DNA of 64,000 nucleotides from Falsochrobactrum tianjinense (GTDB lineage: Bacteria > Pseudomonadota > Alphaproteobacteria > Rhizobiales > Rhizobiaceae), in the NCBI RefSeq assembly GCF_019100495.1, contig NZ_JAHRVA010000004.1:124001-188000 (forward strand), in the 5' to 3' direction. Shown piece by piece: positions 12,373 to 22,718 of the stretch (positions within the stretch are counted from its first letter, which is position 1; every line of letters starts with the position of its first letter). Made by a program: the position numbers and the translations under genes. The notes under the pieces are model-generated. The model was not told the DNA's origin. It was given only the letters and a program-made list of their open reading frames with translations, and did no database searches.

Positions 12373-13806
12373 CTATTCGGCGGGCGTCACTGACGGAAAA
12401 CGTCTCGTCAGCGCCTTGACGATCCTGGAGAAGCCGACCCCTTTGGATGACTTCACCATAATGACATCGCCGGGGTGGATCGCTTTCACCACCAGCGGCA
12501 GCAATTCATCGGTGCTCTGCCTGTACTCGACATGAATTTCAACTGGCAATGCGTTTTTAAGCACCGACATTTCACGTCCGCCGATATAAAGTGCGTTCAC
12601 CTGCGCATCGACAATAGGGCGGGCAAGATCGGCATGAAGCTTACCGGACTGACGTCCGAGTTCGAGCATATCTCCCAGAACCGCGATGCGGCGTCCGCGC
12701 GGCCCTTCCGGCGGCGTCGCCTGCAACAACGACAGCGACGCCCGCACCGAAGTTGGATTAGCATTATAGCTTTCATCGATCAGCGTGAACGACCCCCCAT
12801 CAGGATGCTCAAGTACATGCCGCGCGCCACGTCCGCCTTCCGCAACCAGCGCCGCCATCGCTATCGCAACCTTGGCCATATCCGCGCCGGCCAGATGCGC
12901 GGCACCCAGAACGGCAAGCATATTCTGCACGACATGACGTCCCGGCATCCCGACCTTGACCACCGCCTCCTCGCCGCCAATCCTGACTGTCATGCACGAG
13001 CAGTTCGGAAGCAGTTTTACTTCACGCAGGCGATAGTCTGATCGCGCATTCGCGCCGAAAGGCGTAATGTGCTCAATACCGGCCTTCTGCGCTAATTCTT
13101 CGAGCTGCCTGAAACGCTTGTCGTCACGATTGAGAAGAACATAGCCGCCAGGAACTACTCCTTCGAAAATCTCGGCTTTTGCCGTTGCTATCTCTTCCAG
13201 ATTGGCAAAATGTCCAAGATGGGCAGGAGCGACCAGCGTAATCAGCGCGATATGCGGCCGCACCATCTTCACCAGCGGACGGATCTCGCCATGATGGTTC
13301 ATACCTATTTCAAAGATGCCGTAATCGGTATCCGCAGGCATACGAGCGAGCGTCAGCGGCACGCCCCAATGATTATTGAAAGATGCAGCCGAAGCGTGAA
13401 CCTTGCCTGAATCGGACAGGACATGACGCAAGGCTTCCTTGGTCGTCGTCTTGCCGACGGAACCAGTCACCGCAATGATCTGTGCTTTTGAGCGTGCCCG
13501 CGAGGCAATGCCAAGCCTGACCAGCGCTTCGAGCACATCCTCGACCACAATCATCGGCACTTTGAGATTGCCGAAGGCGGGAAGCCGCGATTCATTGACC
13601 ACCAGCATTCCCGCACCTGCCGCCATTGCAGCGGTTGCGAAATCGTGTCCGTCGAACTGATCGCCCTTGATCGCAAAAAAAGCTTCGCCTTCCTTCAGCG
13701 TGCGGCTGTCGATGGAAATGCCGGTAATGCCAGCCGGAAGCGTCCCGAAAGGGCGGCCTTCCATGGCCTCGACCATATCGGCGGATGTCCAGAGCCAGTC
13801 GCTCAT
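12373..13806 (-). CDS. murF: UDP-MurNAc-tripeptide--D-Ala-D-Ala ligase MurF
   Basis: Adds the D-Ala-D-Ala made by Ddl to the UDP-MurNAc-tripeptide. The N-terminal MurF-type domain ([19 protein letters not shown]) is followed by the ATP loop [12 protein letters not shown] at about residues 115-126, and by [17 protein letters not shown], the characteristic MurF C-terminal-domain entry. The length of 477 residues is typical. It overlaps murE by four bases. Confidence 0.97.
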   Translation of the reverse strand: MSDWLWTSADMVEAMEGRPFGTLPAGITGISIDSRTLKEGEAFFAIKGDQFDGHDFATAAMAAGAGMLVVNESRLPAFGNLKVPMIVVEDVLEALVRLGIASRARSKAQIIAVTGSVGKTTTKEALRHVLSDSGKVHASAASFNNHWGVPLTLARMPADTDYGIFEIGMNHHGEIRPLVKMVRPHIALITLVAPAHLGHFANLEEIATAKAEIFEGVVPGGYVLLNRDDKRFRQLEELAQKAGIEHITPFGANARSDYRLREVKLLPNCSCMTVRIGGEEAVVKVGMPGRHVVQNMLAVLGAAHLAGADMAKVAIAMAALVAEGGRGARHVLEHPDGGSFTLIDESYNANPTSVRASLSLLQATPPEGPRGRRIAVLGDMLELGRQSGKLHADLARPIVDAQVNALYIGGREMSVLKNALPVEIHVEYRQSTDELLPLVVKAIHPGDVIMVKSSKGVGFSRIVKALTRRFPSVTPAE

Positions 13807-15275
13807 TCCTTATGCTCCCCAAGACGCGCGGCAAGAGCTGCCGCAATCTCCGTATGGTCGGAGAAAGGCAGCGTTATGTCGCCCACTGTCTGGCCTTCCT
13901 CATGCCCCTTACCCGCAACAACCAGTGTATCGCCAGGCATCATCATTGCCACGGCGGTAACAATCGCTTCGCGGCGATCACCGATTTCCATCGCGCGGGG
14001 TGCGGCGGCCATGATTTCCGAACGAATCTGCGCAGGCGTTTCCGAACGCGGATTATCATCGGTGACGATGGTCACATCGGCCAAACGGGAGGCAATCTCG
14101 CCCATGATCGGCCGTTTGCCCTTGTCGCGGTCGCCGCCGCAGCCGAAGACCACGATGACACGGCCTGTCGTGAACGGACGCACGGAGGTCAGGACATTTT
14201 CCAACGCTTCCGGCTTGTGGGCATAATCGACATAGACCGGTGCACCCTCTTCGGTCGCTCCAACCAGATCGAGACGCCCCGGCGCGCCCTTAAGGCGTTC
14301 GAGCGCGCGCATGGCAGCAGCAGCAGGAACCCCCGTCACCATGGCAAGCCCTGCGGCAACCAGCGCATTGGCAACCTGAAAATCACCCGCCAGTGGCAGT
14401 TCGATTTCAAAAATCTCGTCATTTATCCGCACTTCGACATGCTGTCGAAAACGCTCGTGCTCTACGCGTTTAAGCGCAATAAAATCGCCCTTGCGCCCAA
14501 CTGTTTTCACATTGCACCCCGCAGCGGTAGCCGCCTCGACAGCCTGCGGCGAATAATGATCGTCCGAGAAGATAATAACCGGCGCGCCCTTCGGTAGCAG
14601 CGTGTCGAACAGGCGCATCTTGGCACCCAGATATTCCTCTATGGTCGCATGATAATCCATATGATCGCGGCCAAGATTGGTGAAAGCCCCGGCAGCGAGC
14701 TTCACGCCATCAAGGCGGCGCTGATCGAGGCCGTGCGAAGAAGCTTCCATCGCCGCATGGGTAACGCCCTCATCGGCAAGCTCGGCCAGAACGCGGTGTA
14801 ATTCGACCGGATCGGGCGTGGTGAGTGAATTATAGTCGCTTCGCGTCGGCGAAAAGACACCGGTGGTCCCGATATTAGCTGCAGGAAACCCGGCATCGGC
14901 CCAAATCTGCCGTGTGAATGAGGCCACAGACGTCTTGCCGCTGGTGCCTGTGACCGCCACCATGACCTCCGGTTGCTTGCCGTAAAATTGTGCGGAGGCA
15001 ACCGCCAGCGCATGCCGTGGATCGTCCACATGCAGTACAGGTACACCCGTATTATTGATAGGCGTATCCTTGCCAGCAATTATCGCGACAGCGCCACGTT
15101 TGACAGCATCGGCTGCGAATGCCGCTCCATCCGCCTTGACGCCTTTAAGCGCTGCAAAAAGAAAACCGCATTCGACATTACGGGAATCGGACGTGATACC
15201 CGTAATTTCCACTTCACCGGCAGCGCCGGAGGTCAGTTCTTTGAAAAGAGCGATTTCCTTGAGCTTCATCGTCAT
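13803..15275 (-). CDS. murE: UDP-MurNAc-dipeptide--meso-DAP ligase MurE
   Basis: Adds the third stem residue. The ATP loop [11 protein letters not shown] is present, and the C-terminal DDNPRSE motif marks meso-diaminopimelate specificity rather than lysine. The frame is open 17 codons further upstream to 15326, but the N-terminus from [11 protein letters not shown] matches the family start better and gives 490 residues. It follows ftsI by about 60 bases and overlaps murF by four. Confidence 0.96.
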   Translation of the reverse strand: MTMKLKEIALFKELTSGAAGEVEITGITSDSRNVECGFLFAALKGVKADGAAFAADAVKRGAVAIIAGKDTPINNTGVPVLHVDDPRHALAVASAQFYGKQPEVMVAVTGTSGKTSVASFTRQIWADAGFPAANIGTTGVFSPTRSDYNSLTTPDPVELHRVLAELADEGVTHAAMEASSHGLDQRRLDGVKLAAGAFTNLGRDHMDYHATIEEYLGAKMRLFDTLLPKGAPVIIFSDDHYSPQAVEAATAAGCNVKTVGRKGDFIALKRVEHERFRQHVEVRINDEIFEIELPLAGDFQVANALVAAGLAMVTGVPAAAAMRALERLKGAPGRLDLVGATEEGAPVYVDYAHKPEALENVLTSVRPFTTGRVIVVFGCGGDRDKGKRPIMGEIASRLADVTIVTDDNPRSETPAQIRSEIMAAAPRAMEIGDRREAIVTAVAMMMPGDTLVVAGKGHEEGQTVGDITLPFSDHTEIAAALAARLGEHKE

Positions 15276-15335
15276 ACCAGATCCAGGTTCAGTTGCGTGA
15301 TTACCACCGGGCAGGTGGCATGGCACGAATCATTC

Positions 15336-17099
15336 CTAATTAATCGAAGACACCATTGCTGGCATCGCTTCCTCTTCAAAATCAGGTCTGACCCCGAGGA
15401 AAGAAGCGGAACGGCGTATGATTTCCGAAACCATCGGGGCAGCATTGAGGCCGGCAGTGGCGCTAAACTTTCCTTCCTCAGGTTTTGGCTCGTCAATAAT
15501 CGTCAGAACCACGTAGGCAGGGTCGTCCATCGGGAAGGCGGCAAGGAAGGCGTTGAAGCGCACATCACTGGAATAGCGGCCATTGACGACCTTTTCAGCC
15601 GTACCCGTCTTGCCGCCGACACGGTAGCCATCGACCTGTGCGCGGCGACCCGAGCCGGTTTTTCCGTTCAGGCGATAAAGATAACGCATGTCTGCGGAAA
15701 CCTGCGGCGTCAGTACCTGCTTCGCCACTTCACTGGCCTCCGCCTGGCTACGCGTAAGGAAAGTCGGCTGTATCAATTTGCCGCCATTCACCAGCGCTGC
15801 TGCGCCGACAGCCGTCTGGAGCGGCGTGGTCATCATACCGTGACCGAACGAAATGGTCATCGAATGAACCTTCTTCCACACGCGCGGCTCGACAGGCCGC
15901 GCCACTTCCGGCAGTTCCGTCTGCATGCGGTCGAGCAGACCCATCTTCTTGAGGAAGGCGCGATGGCCCTCGATACCTACTGCATCCGCCTCGCGACCCG
16001 AACCAATATTGGAGGAATAGATGAAAACCTCCGGCAAGGTCAGCACACGGCCCTTGCCGTGGAAATCCCGAATGACCTGGCGGCCAATCACCAGCGGGCG
16101 GGAGGCATCGAGCGTGGATTGCAAATTGAACTTGCCAGAATCGAGTGCCATCGCGGTCGTGAAACTCTTGATCGTCGAACCCATCTCGTAGGTGCCTGCC
16201 GACATGCGGTTGAGCCGATCCTTGTCCAGCGCATGCACCGGATTGTTCGGATCGAAATCCGGCACTGAAGCCATGGCGAGAACTTCACCCGTTTTGACAT
16301 TCAGAACTACGGCGCCAGCCGCAATCGCACGATAGCGTTCGATCGCTTTCACCAGCACGTCACGCACGATATGCTGCACGCGAATATCGATTGAAAGCTT
16401 GACCGGTTCGAGCGACTGACCGGTTGCAAGACCGACCGAGCGCAGATCGCTCAAGCCTTGCGAATCGACATATTTCTCCATTCCAGCAATACCCTGATTG
16501 TCGATATTAACGAGGCCCAGAATGTGGGAGGCCGTTGGTCCACCCGGATAGAAGCGGCGCTTTTCCGTGCGGAAACCAGTGCCCGGCACGCCAAGCGCCA
16601 TGATCTGGCTCTGCTGCTTCGGCGTCAGGCCGCGCTTGACCCAGACGAAGCCCGCACCGCTCTTGAGGCGACGATAGGTTGTCTCCCAGTCGAGATCGGG
16701 AATGACGGTCGAAAGCAGCTCGATGGTTTCGTCCGGATCGACGATCTTGCGCGGCTCGGCAAAGAGCGAGGCCGTCTTGATATCCGTTGCGAGAATCTCG
16801 CCGTTACGGTCGAGAATATCCGGGCGCGAGGCGAGCTGATGCACGGCGGGGCCGCTGGAATCCTCTTCCTCGCCGCCGATCACGCCAAAATAGATCAGCT
16901 TGCCGCCGATCACGCCGTAAATACCGACGAAACACGCAATGGCCATCCAGAGGCGGTTGCGCGCACGGTTGCCATGCTTTTTGCGCGAACCCACGAAAGC
17001 CATTTTGCCGGCCAACTTTCCACTGTCGGCCGGCTCGATGCCATCATTCAAATCCTGTTTTTTCTTTCGGGGTAATCCGAGCTTCAGCCGCATGATCAC
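15336..17099 (-). CDS. ftsI: Peptidoglycan transpeptidase FtsI (PBP3)
   Basis: Septal class B penicillin-binding protein that cross-links new wall; partner of FtsW. A basic cytoplasmic tail and one membrane segment (about residues 50-70, LWMAIACFVGIYGVIGGKLI) precede the dimerisation domain. The three transpeptidase motifs are MGSTIKSFT (catalytic serine), YSSNIGS and GGKTGTAEK. The first codon is GTG overlapping the ftsL stop by one base; an ATG two codons later (17093) is an alternative. The length is 587 residues. Confidence 0.96.
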   Translation of the reverse strand: MIMRLKLGLPRKKKQDLNDGIEPADSGKLAGKMAFVGSRKKHGNRARNRLWMAIACFVGIYGVIGGKLIYFGVIGGEEEDSSGPAVHQLASRPDILDRNGEILATDIKTASLFAEPRKIVDPDETIELLSTVIPDLDWETTYRRLKSGAGFVWVKRGLTPKQQSQIMALGVPGTGFRTEKRRFYPGGPTASHILGLVNIDNQGIAGMEKYVDSQGLSDLRSVGLATGQSLEPVKLSIDIRVQHIVRDVLVKAIERYRAIAAGAVVLNVKTGEVLAMASVPDFDPNNPVHALDKDRLNRMSAGTYEMGSTIKSFTTAMALDSGKFNLQSTLDASRPLVIGRQVIRDFHGKGRVLTLPEVFIYSSNIGSGREADAVGIEGHRAFLKKMGLLDRMQTELPEVARPVEPRVWKKVHSMTISFGHGMMTTPLQTAVGAAALVNGGKLIQPTFLTRSQAEASEVAKQVLTPQVSADMRYLYRLNGKTGSGRRAQVDGYRVGGKTGTAEKVVNGRYSSDVRFNAFLAAFPMDDPAYVVLTIIDEPKPEEGKFSATAGLNAAPMVSEIIRRSASFLGVRPDFEEEAMPAMVSSIN

Positions 17100-17521
17100 T
17101 ACCTCGCCCCATTCTTCCTGATGCTGCCGGTAGTGACTGCGTCCGGCTCCAGAACCCCGCTTGCCACCAGTTCATCGCTGCCGGAGATAAGTTTCTCAAT
17201 GTCGTCCGGTTCACGCTCCGGAATATCTTCGACGCCTTTCGCAAGCTGTTCGGCTTCAATAGGCTCAAGGTTCAATTCCTGCGAATAGACACCGACCAGA
17301 CTCTGCAAGCGTCCCGGCTGCGTCATCAATGCCCAGTCCGCGCGCAACAGCGTGATCGTATCCCTTTCGGAACCGATCTGGCGTTTCATCTTGGCTATGA
17401 CGGCGATCTGCCGTTCTGCATCATACTTGATCGTATAGGTGATCGTCGCCGCCACCAGCATCGCCGCTATCATGATGAGTTCGAAAGTACGCAGCACTCG
17501 TTCAACTCCGGGCCAGTTCAT
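17099..17521 (-). CDS. ftsL: Cell division protein FtsL-like
   Basis: Small bitopic divisome protein. There is one membrane segment near the N-terminus ([18 protein letters not shown], about residues 14-31), followed by a heptad-rich helical stretch with regular hydrophobic spacing. Sequence identity in this family is low, so the call rests on size (140 residues), topology and position between rsmH and ftsI. The start at [10 protein letters not shown] overlaps rsmH by 20 bases; the frame is open 16 codons further up but that would run deep into rsmH. Confidence 0.85.
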   Translation of the reverse strand: MNWPGVERVLRTFELIMIAAMLVAATITYTIKYDAERQIAVIAKMKRQIGSERDTITLLRADWALMTQPGRLQSLVGVYSQELNLEPIEAEQLAKGVEDIPEREPDDIEKLISGSDELVASGVLEPDAVTTGSIRKNGAR

Positions 17522-18545
17522 GCGTGTCGGGCAGCTTCGGCAGCCCGAAAAGCAAAAGATCATCTTCAAGAGGCGGATTTTCGGTCCTCAGACCTGCACG
17601 CAGTTTCGCGGATCTGGCGCGCGGGTTGCGCTCTTCTTCTTCCATAGACGGACCAATAGCCCCCTTGACGGCAGGGATAAAGCTGGGATGGCGCACATGC
17701 ATTTCTGGCAGATGCCGCGAGCCGGCACTTCCGCCCGCACGGTCGGCGAAAAACCGCTTCACCATACGATCTTCGAGCGAATGGAACGTCACCACTACCA
17801 GACGTCCGCCCGGTTTAAGAACACGCTCAGCAGCAAGCAACGCCCGCGCCAGTTCGCCCAACTCATCATTCACATAAACGCGCAGCGCCTGAAAAACACG
17901 CGTCGCCGGATGGATGCGATCCTTCGGATTGCGCCCGACCAGCGTTTCAATCGCATTGGCAAGATCAAGCGTACGAGTAAAGGGCTGTGCCACGCGGCGC
18001 TTGTCAATCATGCGCGCAATGCGGCCCGCATGGCGCTCCTCGCCCAGAAAATTGAAAATACGCGCCAGGTCGCCCGTCTTCAGCCCGTTGACAACATCGG
18101 CGGCACTTGGCCCGCTGCCGGACATGCGCATATCGAGCGGCCCATCCTTCTGAAAGGAAAAACCGCGCTCAGCCTCATCGATCTGCATCGACGACACGCC
18201 GATATCGAGCACGACGCCATCCACCTGGGCACCTTCTCCCTGCACCTGCGCAACGGCTCTATCCAGTGCCGAAAACCGGCTTTCCACCAGATGCAGCCTA
18301 CCCTCAAAAAGATTTTCCATTGTCCGCCCGGCCGCGATGGCAGAGGGGTCGCGATCAATGGCGATAACATTCGCACCCGCTTCAAGAACGTGCCGTGTAT
18401 AACCGCCGGCACCGAATGTACCGTCGACAATCACTTTACCGGACTCAGGTTTCAGCGCATCAATTACCTCGGAAATAAGCACCGGAACGTGACGAAGCTG
18501 GACATCTCCGGCTTGAGAACGGTCTCCGCCGAGGCTAGCCATCAT
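17502..18545 (-). CDS. rsmH: 16S rRNA m4C1402 methyltransferase RsmH (MraW)
   Basis: SAM-dependent enzyme that N4-methylates C1402 of 16S rRNA. It shows [14 protein letters not shown], the SAM-binding [33 protein letters not shown] and the family signature [15 protein letters not shown]. The length is 347 residues, with two adjacent Met codons at the start. It heads the cluster: no mraZ lies upstream, where only about 345 bases separate it from the divergent mntH start. Confidence 0.97.
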   Translation of the reverse strand: MMASLGGDRSQAGDVQLRHVPVLISEVIDALKPESGKVIVDGTFGAGGYTRHVLEAGANVIAIDRDPSAIAAGRTMENLFEGRLHLVESRFSALDRAVAQVQGEGAQVDGVVLDIGVSSMQIDEAERGFSFQKDGPLDMRMSGSGPSAADVVNGLKTGDLARIFNFLGEERHAGRIARMIDKRRVAQPFTRTLDLANAIETLVGRNPKDRIHPATRVFQALRVYVNDELGELARALLAAERVLKPGGRLVVVTFHSLEDRMVKRFFADRAGGSAGSRHLPEMHVRHPSFIPAVKGAIGPSMEEEERNPRARSAKLRAGLRTENPPLEDDLLLFGLPKLPDTHELARS

Positions 18546-18890
18546 TCCGATCCTTTCCCGGGTTCAAATCCCGCTATCCTGATTTTTTCTGCGGTTTCCT
18601 GCCAGTTGTCGTCATGGCGGATTCGTTCAAACCGTTATCGGATATTAAGCTTAATGAACCGTTATTCTTTCTTGCTGCACGCCTTCAAACCCTGTGCTGT
18701 CCATGAATTTTCAACGCTATCACTCTTGCGGCATGCACAGGGCATGGAATAGGAATTTCCCGTCTTGGGGGAAGCCCTGTCACATATTTATGAAGGCCCC
18801 CACCTATTTGTTGCATTGACGGATGAATTCCCGCCTGCCTACTCTAATGCAAATAGTTTGCAAATGCATTTAATAAGGTCTTTTCAGCAC
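18546..18890. other. Divergent intergenic region, rsmH / mntH
   Basis: 345 bases that should hold the promoter of the dcw cluster (leftward) and of mntH (rightward). I found no mraZ, not even a remnant frame, and no tandem GTGGG boxes of the kind MraZ binds. The only clear element is the palindrome block at 18848-18871 near mntH. A 17-base stretch at about 18558-18574 resembles a tRNA T-arm but has no tRNA around it. Confidence 0.6.
18848..18871 (+). promoter_or_regulatory. Palindromic operator upstream of mntH (Mur/Fur-type candidate)
   Basis: TGCAAA-TAG-TTTGCA (18848-18862) is a perfect inverted repeat, and it shares its last base with a second perfect palindrome, AAATGCATTT (18862-18871). 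A possible -10 (TCTAAT, 18843-18848) overlaps the first palindrome, so a bound repressor would block the promoter. From established knowledge, rhizobial and Brucella mntH or sit genes are repressed by the manganese-sensing Fur homologue Mur at AT-rich TGCAA palindromes; assignment to Mur here is inference. Confidence 0.6.
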
Positions 18891-20261
18891 ATGTCTCCGC
18901 ATGAAAATATGCCTTTGGCCGATAAAGCCTACACATTTGAGGGTTGGCGCCGAAACCGCGGTGAAGCATCGATGTCGGATGTCTACCGTTCTATAGCGGT
19001 CCACCGCTCCGGCTCGAAACTCCGCCGCGCAATGGCTTTTTTCGGCCCCGGCTATCTTGTTGCTGTGGGCTATATGGACCCCGGCAACTGGGCAACCTCT
19101 CTGGCCGGCGGCTCGCGTTTTGGCTATACATTACTTTCGGTCGTGCTGATTTCAAATCTAATGGCCGTGCTGTTGCAAGCGCTCTGTGCACGTCTGGCTG
19201 TCGCAACCGACCGCGATCTGGCACAGGCCTGCCGCGATGCCTATCCGCGCTTTCTTGCCTGGCCCCTCTGGCTTCTGGCGGAACTGGCTATTTGCGCCAC
19301 CGATCTAGCCGAAGTGATCGGTACGGCCATTGGCCTTAATCTTCTGTTCGGTATCCCGCTTGAAATCGGCGTCATCATAACCGCGGTTGACGTTCTTCTG
19401 GTTCTCTATTTGCAAAACAAAGGATTCCGCCGCGTCGAGTCGCTCATCATCACCCTGCTTGGCGTTATCGCGTTATGTTTCCTGATCCAGATATTGATGG
19501 CACAACCCCATTGGGATGCGGTAATTCGTGGTTTCGCCCCCACCGCCGAAATCGCCCGCAACCCGGACATGCTTTACATAGCGCTCGGCATTATCGGTGC
19601 AACCGTAATGCCACATAATCTCTATCTACATTCAGGTGTGATACAGACCCGCGATTACGGCAACACCGTTGCCGAAAAACGGGAAGCGATCCACTTTGCA
19701 ACGCTTGATTCAACCATCGCGCTGACCTTTGCCCTTCTCGTCAACGCCTCCATCCTGATCCTCGCCGGCGCAAGCTTCAACGCCACCGGACATACGGGCG
19801 TCGAAGATCTCGACAAAGCCCATGCCCTGCTCAGCCCGCTGCTGGGTTCCGCAATGGCCCCAAGTCTCTTTGCCATCGCGCTACTTTGCTGCGGCCTCAA
19901 TTCCACTATCACGGCAACCATGGCGGGGCAGATAGTCATGGAGGGCTTTATCGATATCCACCTCAAACCATGGCTGCGCCGCGCCATCACCCGTTTTGTC
20001 GCTATAATCCCGGCGGCCATCGTCACCCTTCTTTATGGTTCGAAAGGGACCACAGAGCTACTGATCCTGTCGCAGGTGGTGTTGAGCCTGCAACTGCCCT
20101 TCGCCGTCATCCCCCTGGTAATGTTCACTGCGGAAAAAAAGAAAATGGGCGCGCTGGTAGCCCCGCGCTGGATGACACTGCTTGCCGCGATCACAGCCGC
20201 TATTATTGTCATACTCAATATGAAGCTGATTTATGACTTCTTCAGTGGGGCGCCCATTTAG
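18891..20261 (+). CDS. mntH: Mn(II)/divalent metal:proton symporter MntH (NRAMP)
   Basis: Inner-membrane importer of Mn(II) driven by protons. It has eleven-odd membrane segments; the NRAMP metal-site motif [10 protein letters not shown] is in the first segment, and [11 protein letters not shown] is in the sixth with its usual Met/His. The longest frame starts at 18765, but that would place the operator inside the gene; the ATG at 18891 gives 456 residues, and a later ATG at 18972 (MSDVYRS) is also possible. It is divergent from the dcw cluster and meets the RNase P RNA tail to tail. Confidence 0.93.
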   Translation: MSPHENMPLADKAYTFEGWRRNRGEASMSDVYRSIAVHRSGSKLRRAMAFFGPGYLVAVGYMDPGNWATSLAGGSRFGYTLLSVVLISNLMAVLLQALCARLAVATDRDLAQACRDAYPRFLAWPLWLLAELAICATDLAEVIGTAIGLNLLFGIPLEIGVIITAVDVLLVLYLQNKGFRRVESLIITLLGVIALCFLIQILMAQPHWDAVIRGFAPTAEIARNPDMLYIALGIIGATVMPHNLYLHSGVIQTRDYGNTVAEKREAIHFATLDSTIALTFALLVNASILILAGASFNATGHTGVEDLDKAHALLSPLLGSAMAPSLFAIALLCCGLNSTITATMAGQIVMEGFIDIHLKPWLRRAITRFVAIIPAAIVTLLYGSKGTTELLILSQVVLSLQLPFAVIPLVMFTAEKKKMGALVAPRWMTLLAAITAAIIVILNMKLIYDFFSGAPI

Positions 20262-20269
20262 GAATTTAG

Positions 20270-20731
20270 ATTGTCAGCCGGTCTGTAAGCCGGGTTCTGT
20301 ATGGCCGGGCTTTGGCCCGGCGTGGTAGCCATTCATCTGGGACGGATGTCGCCACCCGCCTCTTGCAACCCACCCGGACGGCTGATCCGGAAATCGATTG
20401 CCGGCTCCTGCGAGTCGGCGCGCCGTCCCTATTCGGTCTTGCTCCCGGTGGGGTTTACCGTGCCGCCTGTGTTGCCACCGGCGCGGTGGGCTCTTACCCC
20501 ACCCTTTCACCCTTACCCCGTCATCCCTGCCGTTGCCAAAGCGTGATCCGCTTACGGGGATCGCGCTTTGGCAACGAAACGGAAGACGGGGCGGTCTGCT
20601 TTCTGTGGCACTATCCCTGGGGTCGCCCCCGCCGGGCATTACCCGGCACCGTATTTCCGTGGAGCCCGGACTTTCCTCACCTGCCGCCTTTCGGCATATG
20701 ACAAGCGCGGCTACCCGACCGACTGACCGCG
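20270..20731 (-). ncRNA. rnpB: RNase P RNA (M1-type)
   Basis: Catalytic RNA that trims tRNA 5' ends. Read on the minus strand it shows the conserved GAGGAAAGTCCGGGCTCC block, then GGTAAGGGTGAAAGGGTG, GGTAAACCCCACC, GAGCAAGACCGAATAGGG and the 3' ACAGAACCCGGCTTA. An 11-base-pair P1 helix closes the molecule, pairing 20717-20727 with 20273-20283. The P12 region (20533-20577) is an unusually long hairpin compared with E. coli. The ends are estimated from P1. Confidence 0.96.
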
Positions 20732-20793
20732 CGTATATAGCATGATCGGCAAAAGTGGGAACCAGCATTCACAAAAAAGATTATGCGCAACAG

Positions 20794-20825
20794 AAAAGCC
20801 GGTAGCAAAACCGCTACCGGCTTTT
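20794..20825 (-). terminator. Rho-independent terminator after the SLT gene
   Basis: Perfect 13-base stem AAAAGCCGGTAGC / GCTACCGGCTTTT with a six-base loop. Read on the minus strand it lies about 55 bases after the transglycosylase stop and continues into TTTTCTG. Confidence 0.85.
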
Positions 20826-20878
20826 CGTTCACATCGAACGGCATAAACACTACGCCGCCGCCGACGTAAATATATACT

Positions 20879-21487
20879 TTAGAAAGAACGCATATAGGTT
20901 TTGACCGAGTTGCAATATTTCGCGGAAGTCGGGTTCATGCGCTTTGCGCCGTGACCAGCATTATATTTGAGGATCGTGCCGCAAGTGGTGCCGCCGCCAA
21001 GCTTCTGCGCCATAGCGAGATATTTCATGCCGTACTGGATATTGGTCGAAGGCTCATAAAGACCCTTGGCCGAACCCGAATATCCAAGGCCGCGGGCGGT
21101 CGAAAGCTTGATCTGCATCAGGCCGATCTCACCGGCCTTGCCGCGCACATTCGGTCGATAATTGCTTTCATGGCGCACAACGGCATGAGCAAGCGCGGAG
21201 GGGACGCCATAAGAACTGGCAAAATGATTGATGATCTTGGAAAAGGGCTTCTTTCCTTTGGCAGCGGAACCCTGCTTGGAACCCTTGCCCGCCGGAGCGG
21301 CAGGCTTGGAGATGACCGAAGCTGTTTTGGCGCCCTGTTTTTCCTCAGTGGCTTTCTTTTGGGCCCGCGCCTTGAGAAGCTCGCTCAGATTGGTCGGCTC
21401 GTTCACTGGAGCACTCAATGCAGAACTTAGACCGAACGAACTCATCGCGCCAATGAGGGCGCATACAACAACAAATTTAACTTTCAT
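20879..21487 (-). CDS. Exported SLT-domain lytic transglycosylase
   Basis: Predicted periplasmic muramidase that cleaves MurNAc-GlcNAc with anhydro-ring formation. It has a signal peptide (residues 1-26, ending ALSAP), then a Lys/Ala-rich linker to about residue 80, then an SLT fold. The catalytic glutamate is in RHESNYRP, followed by GEIGLMQIK and LKYNAGHG. At 202 residues it is a compact one-domain member. The ribosome site is GGTAGG before ATG. Its role in wall remodelling is inferred from the family and from nearby amidase and lysozyme genes. Confidence 0.9.
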   Translation of the reverse strand: MKVKFVVVCALIGAMSSFGLSSALSAPVNEPTNLSELLKARAQKKATEEKQGAKTASVISKPAAPAGKGSKQGSAAKGKKPFSKIINHFASSYGVPSALAHAVVRHESNYRPNVRGKAGEIGLMQIKLSTARGLGYSGSAKGLYEPSTNIQYGMKYLAMAQKLGGGTTCGTILKYNAGHGAKRMNPTSAKYCNSVKTYMRSF

Positions 21488-21911
21488 AACCTACCGTCTT
21501 GAACCGTTTACTGGACATCGCCGGTCTTGGGGGCAACGATGTCTTCCTAGAGCGCCGTGCGATCTGATTTCCTCACATCACACGCCTCAAACTTCTGGTT
21601 GTGGCGCATTTTTCCCGAAAACTGTTTCCACAGTTAACGGGCGGATGCACTCTGATTGATGATCCCGCTGGACGAGCCATTCTCTGCCCCGTATTCGGCG
21701 GGAATGACGATCATTTGGTGGGCAAATGCAGCCGAAGATTGGTTAGGGAAGTAAATTAGTCTTTCGGGTTGTAACAAAGCTTGCCAGTCCGACGCCTGGC
21801 ACCTGGCCTGCCAGACGAATACCACCTAAAGGTGTAATATCGCTAATTTGATGAAATTGTTACAGTAATATGAACTGTAGGCAGTCGATGCACAAATCTA
21901 GCGTGCTCTTT
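21488..21911. other. Non-coding gap before the transglycosylase gene
   Basis: 424 bases. A 63-codon minus-strand frame (21634-21825) has no credible ribosome site or family likeness, and I leave it out. A perfect inverted repeat AACTGT-TTCC-ACAGTT occurs at 21620-21635; its role is unknown, though it sits in the likely promoter zone of the transglycosylase. Confidence 0.5.
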
Positions 21912-22718
21912 TTATGCGGTAACATTTTGAAGGGAAAAAAGTAGCCTGTAGAGTGTATCTATGGTCGAAACATCAGCAACACCGTCCACATTTTGTGGCC
22001 GAAAATGACGCTGGAACGCCTTTATGACGATTTCCGTCTGCTCGTCAAACAGGCCATTGATCTGGATTTCATAGCCATAAAGCGCGAGCATGGACTGTAG
22101 CGCCTCCACCGGCTGGCCTTGTTCGCCGCGCGCCAGAAAGCGTCCGCCGCGGATTGGCGTCGGCTCGATAAAGTGGCCGATACCTGCATCATGCAGGCGT
22201 TTCCATGGGAAATTATGCCCCGGATCGTTTTTGCGCACAGGCGCAATATCGGAATGCGCCAGCACATTCTCGGAACGAATTTCGTAACGCTCGCAAATAC
22301 TGCGGCAAAGACAAATAACGGCCTCGATCTGAGGTTCCTTGAAGGGGGGATAGTTTTCCAGCTCGCCCGGATTGACGATCTCAATGCCGATCGATGCCGA
22401 GTTGAGATCAATTTCGCCTTTCCAGAAGCTTTTGCCCGCGTGCCAGGCCCTCGCCTTTTCCGACACCATCTGCACCACTTCCCCATCCTCATGGACAAGA
22501 TAGTGGGCGGAAACCTCTCGTTCGGGTGATTTGAGAATCTCCAGAGCTTCTTCGGCAGTGGGCAGGCCTGTATAATGCAAAATAAGAAAGGCCGGAGTCT
22601 TTCCATCGCGTCGCGGCCCGAAATTCGGCGATGGATCGAGAGTAGCGCCGGGATAATCCGGCGCTGTCAACGCCAGTTCCGCAAACAGGTTCTCGTCTGC
22701 GCTCGCCGCACCGCTCAT
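21912..22718 (-). CDS. N-acetylmuramoyl-L-alanine amidase, AmiD-like, with peptidoglycan-binding domain
   Basis: Zinc amidase that cuts the bond between MurNAc and the peptide stem. The amidase_2 fold has ILHYTGLP (zinc His), the HYLVHEDGEVVQMV segment, SIGIEIVNPG (zinc or catalytic region), VLAHSDIAPVRKNDPGHNFPW and, from about residue 195, a PG_binding_1 domain (GEQGQPVEALQSMLALYGY). No signal peptide is visible in 268 residues, which may mean cytoplasmic recycling or an unrecognised export route. The start ATG overlaps the djlA-like stop as ATGA, which fixes it over a longer upstream frame. Confidence 0.9.
   Translation of the reverse strand: MSGAASADENLFAELALTAPDYPGATLDPSPNFGPRRDGKTPAFLILHYTGLPTAEEALEILKSPEREVSAHYLVHEDGEVVQMVSEKARAWHAGKSFWKGEIDLNSASIGIEIVNPGELENYPPFKEPQIEAVICLCRSICERYEIRSENVLAHSDIAPVRKNDPGHNFPWKRLHDAGIGHFIEPTPIRGGRFLARGEQGQPVEALQSMLALYGYEIQINGLFDEQTEIVIKAFQRHFRPQNVDGVADVSTIDTLYRLLFSLQNVTA

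Noticed and set aside
18558-18574. tRNA T-arm-like sequence (GGGTTCAAATCCC)
   Set aside because: No acceptor, D or anticodon arm surrounds it, and it overlaps the upstream edge of rsmH. It could be an old attachment-site remnant, but nothing else supports that.
18646-18655. TTAA-N2-TTAA as a CtrA site
   Set aside because: CtrA sites need a seven-base spacer; this palindrome has two.
21624-21632. DnaA-box-like GTTTCCACA
   Set aside because: Only 7 of 9 matches to TTATCCACA and solitary; there is no AT-rich cluster or dnaA gene, so no origin is claimed.
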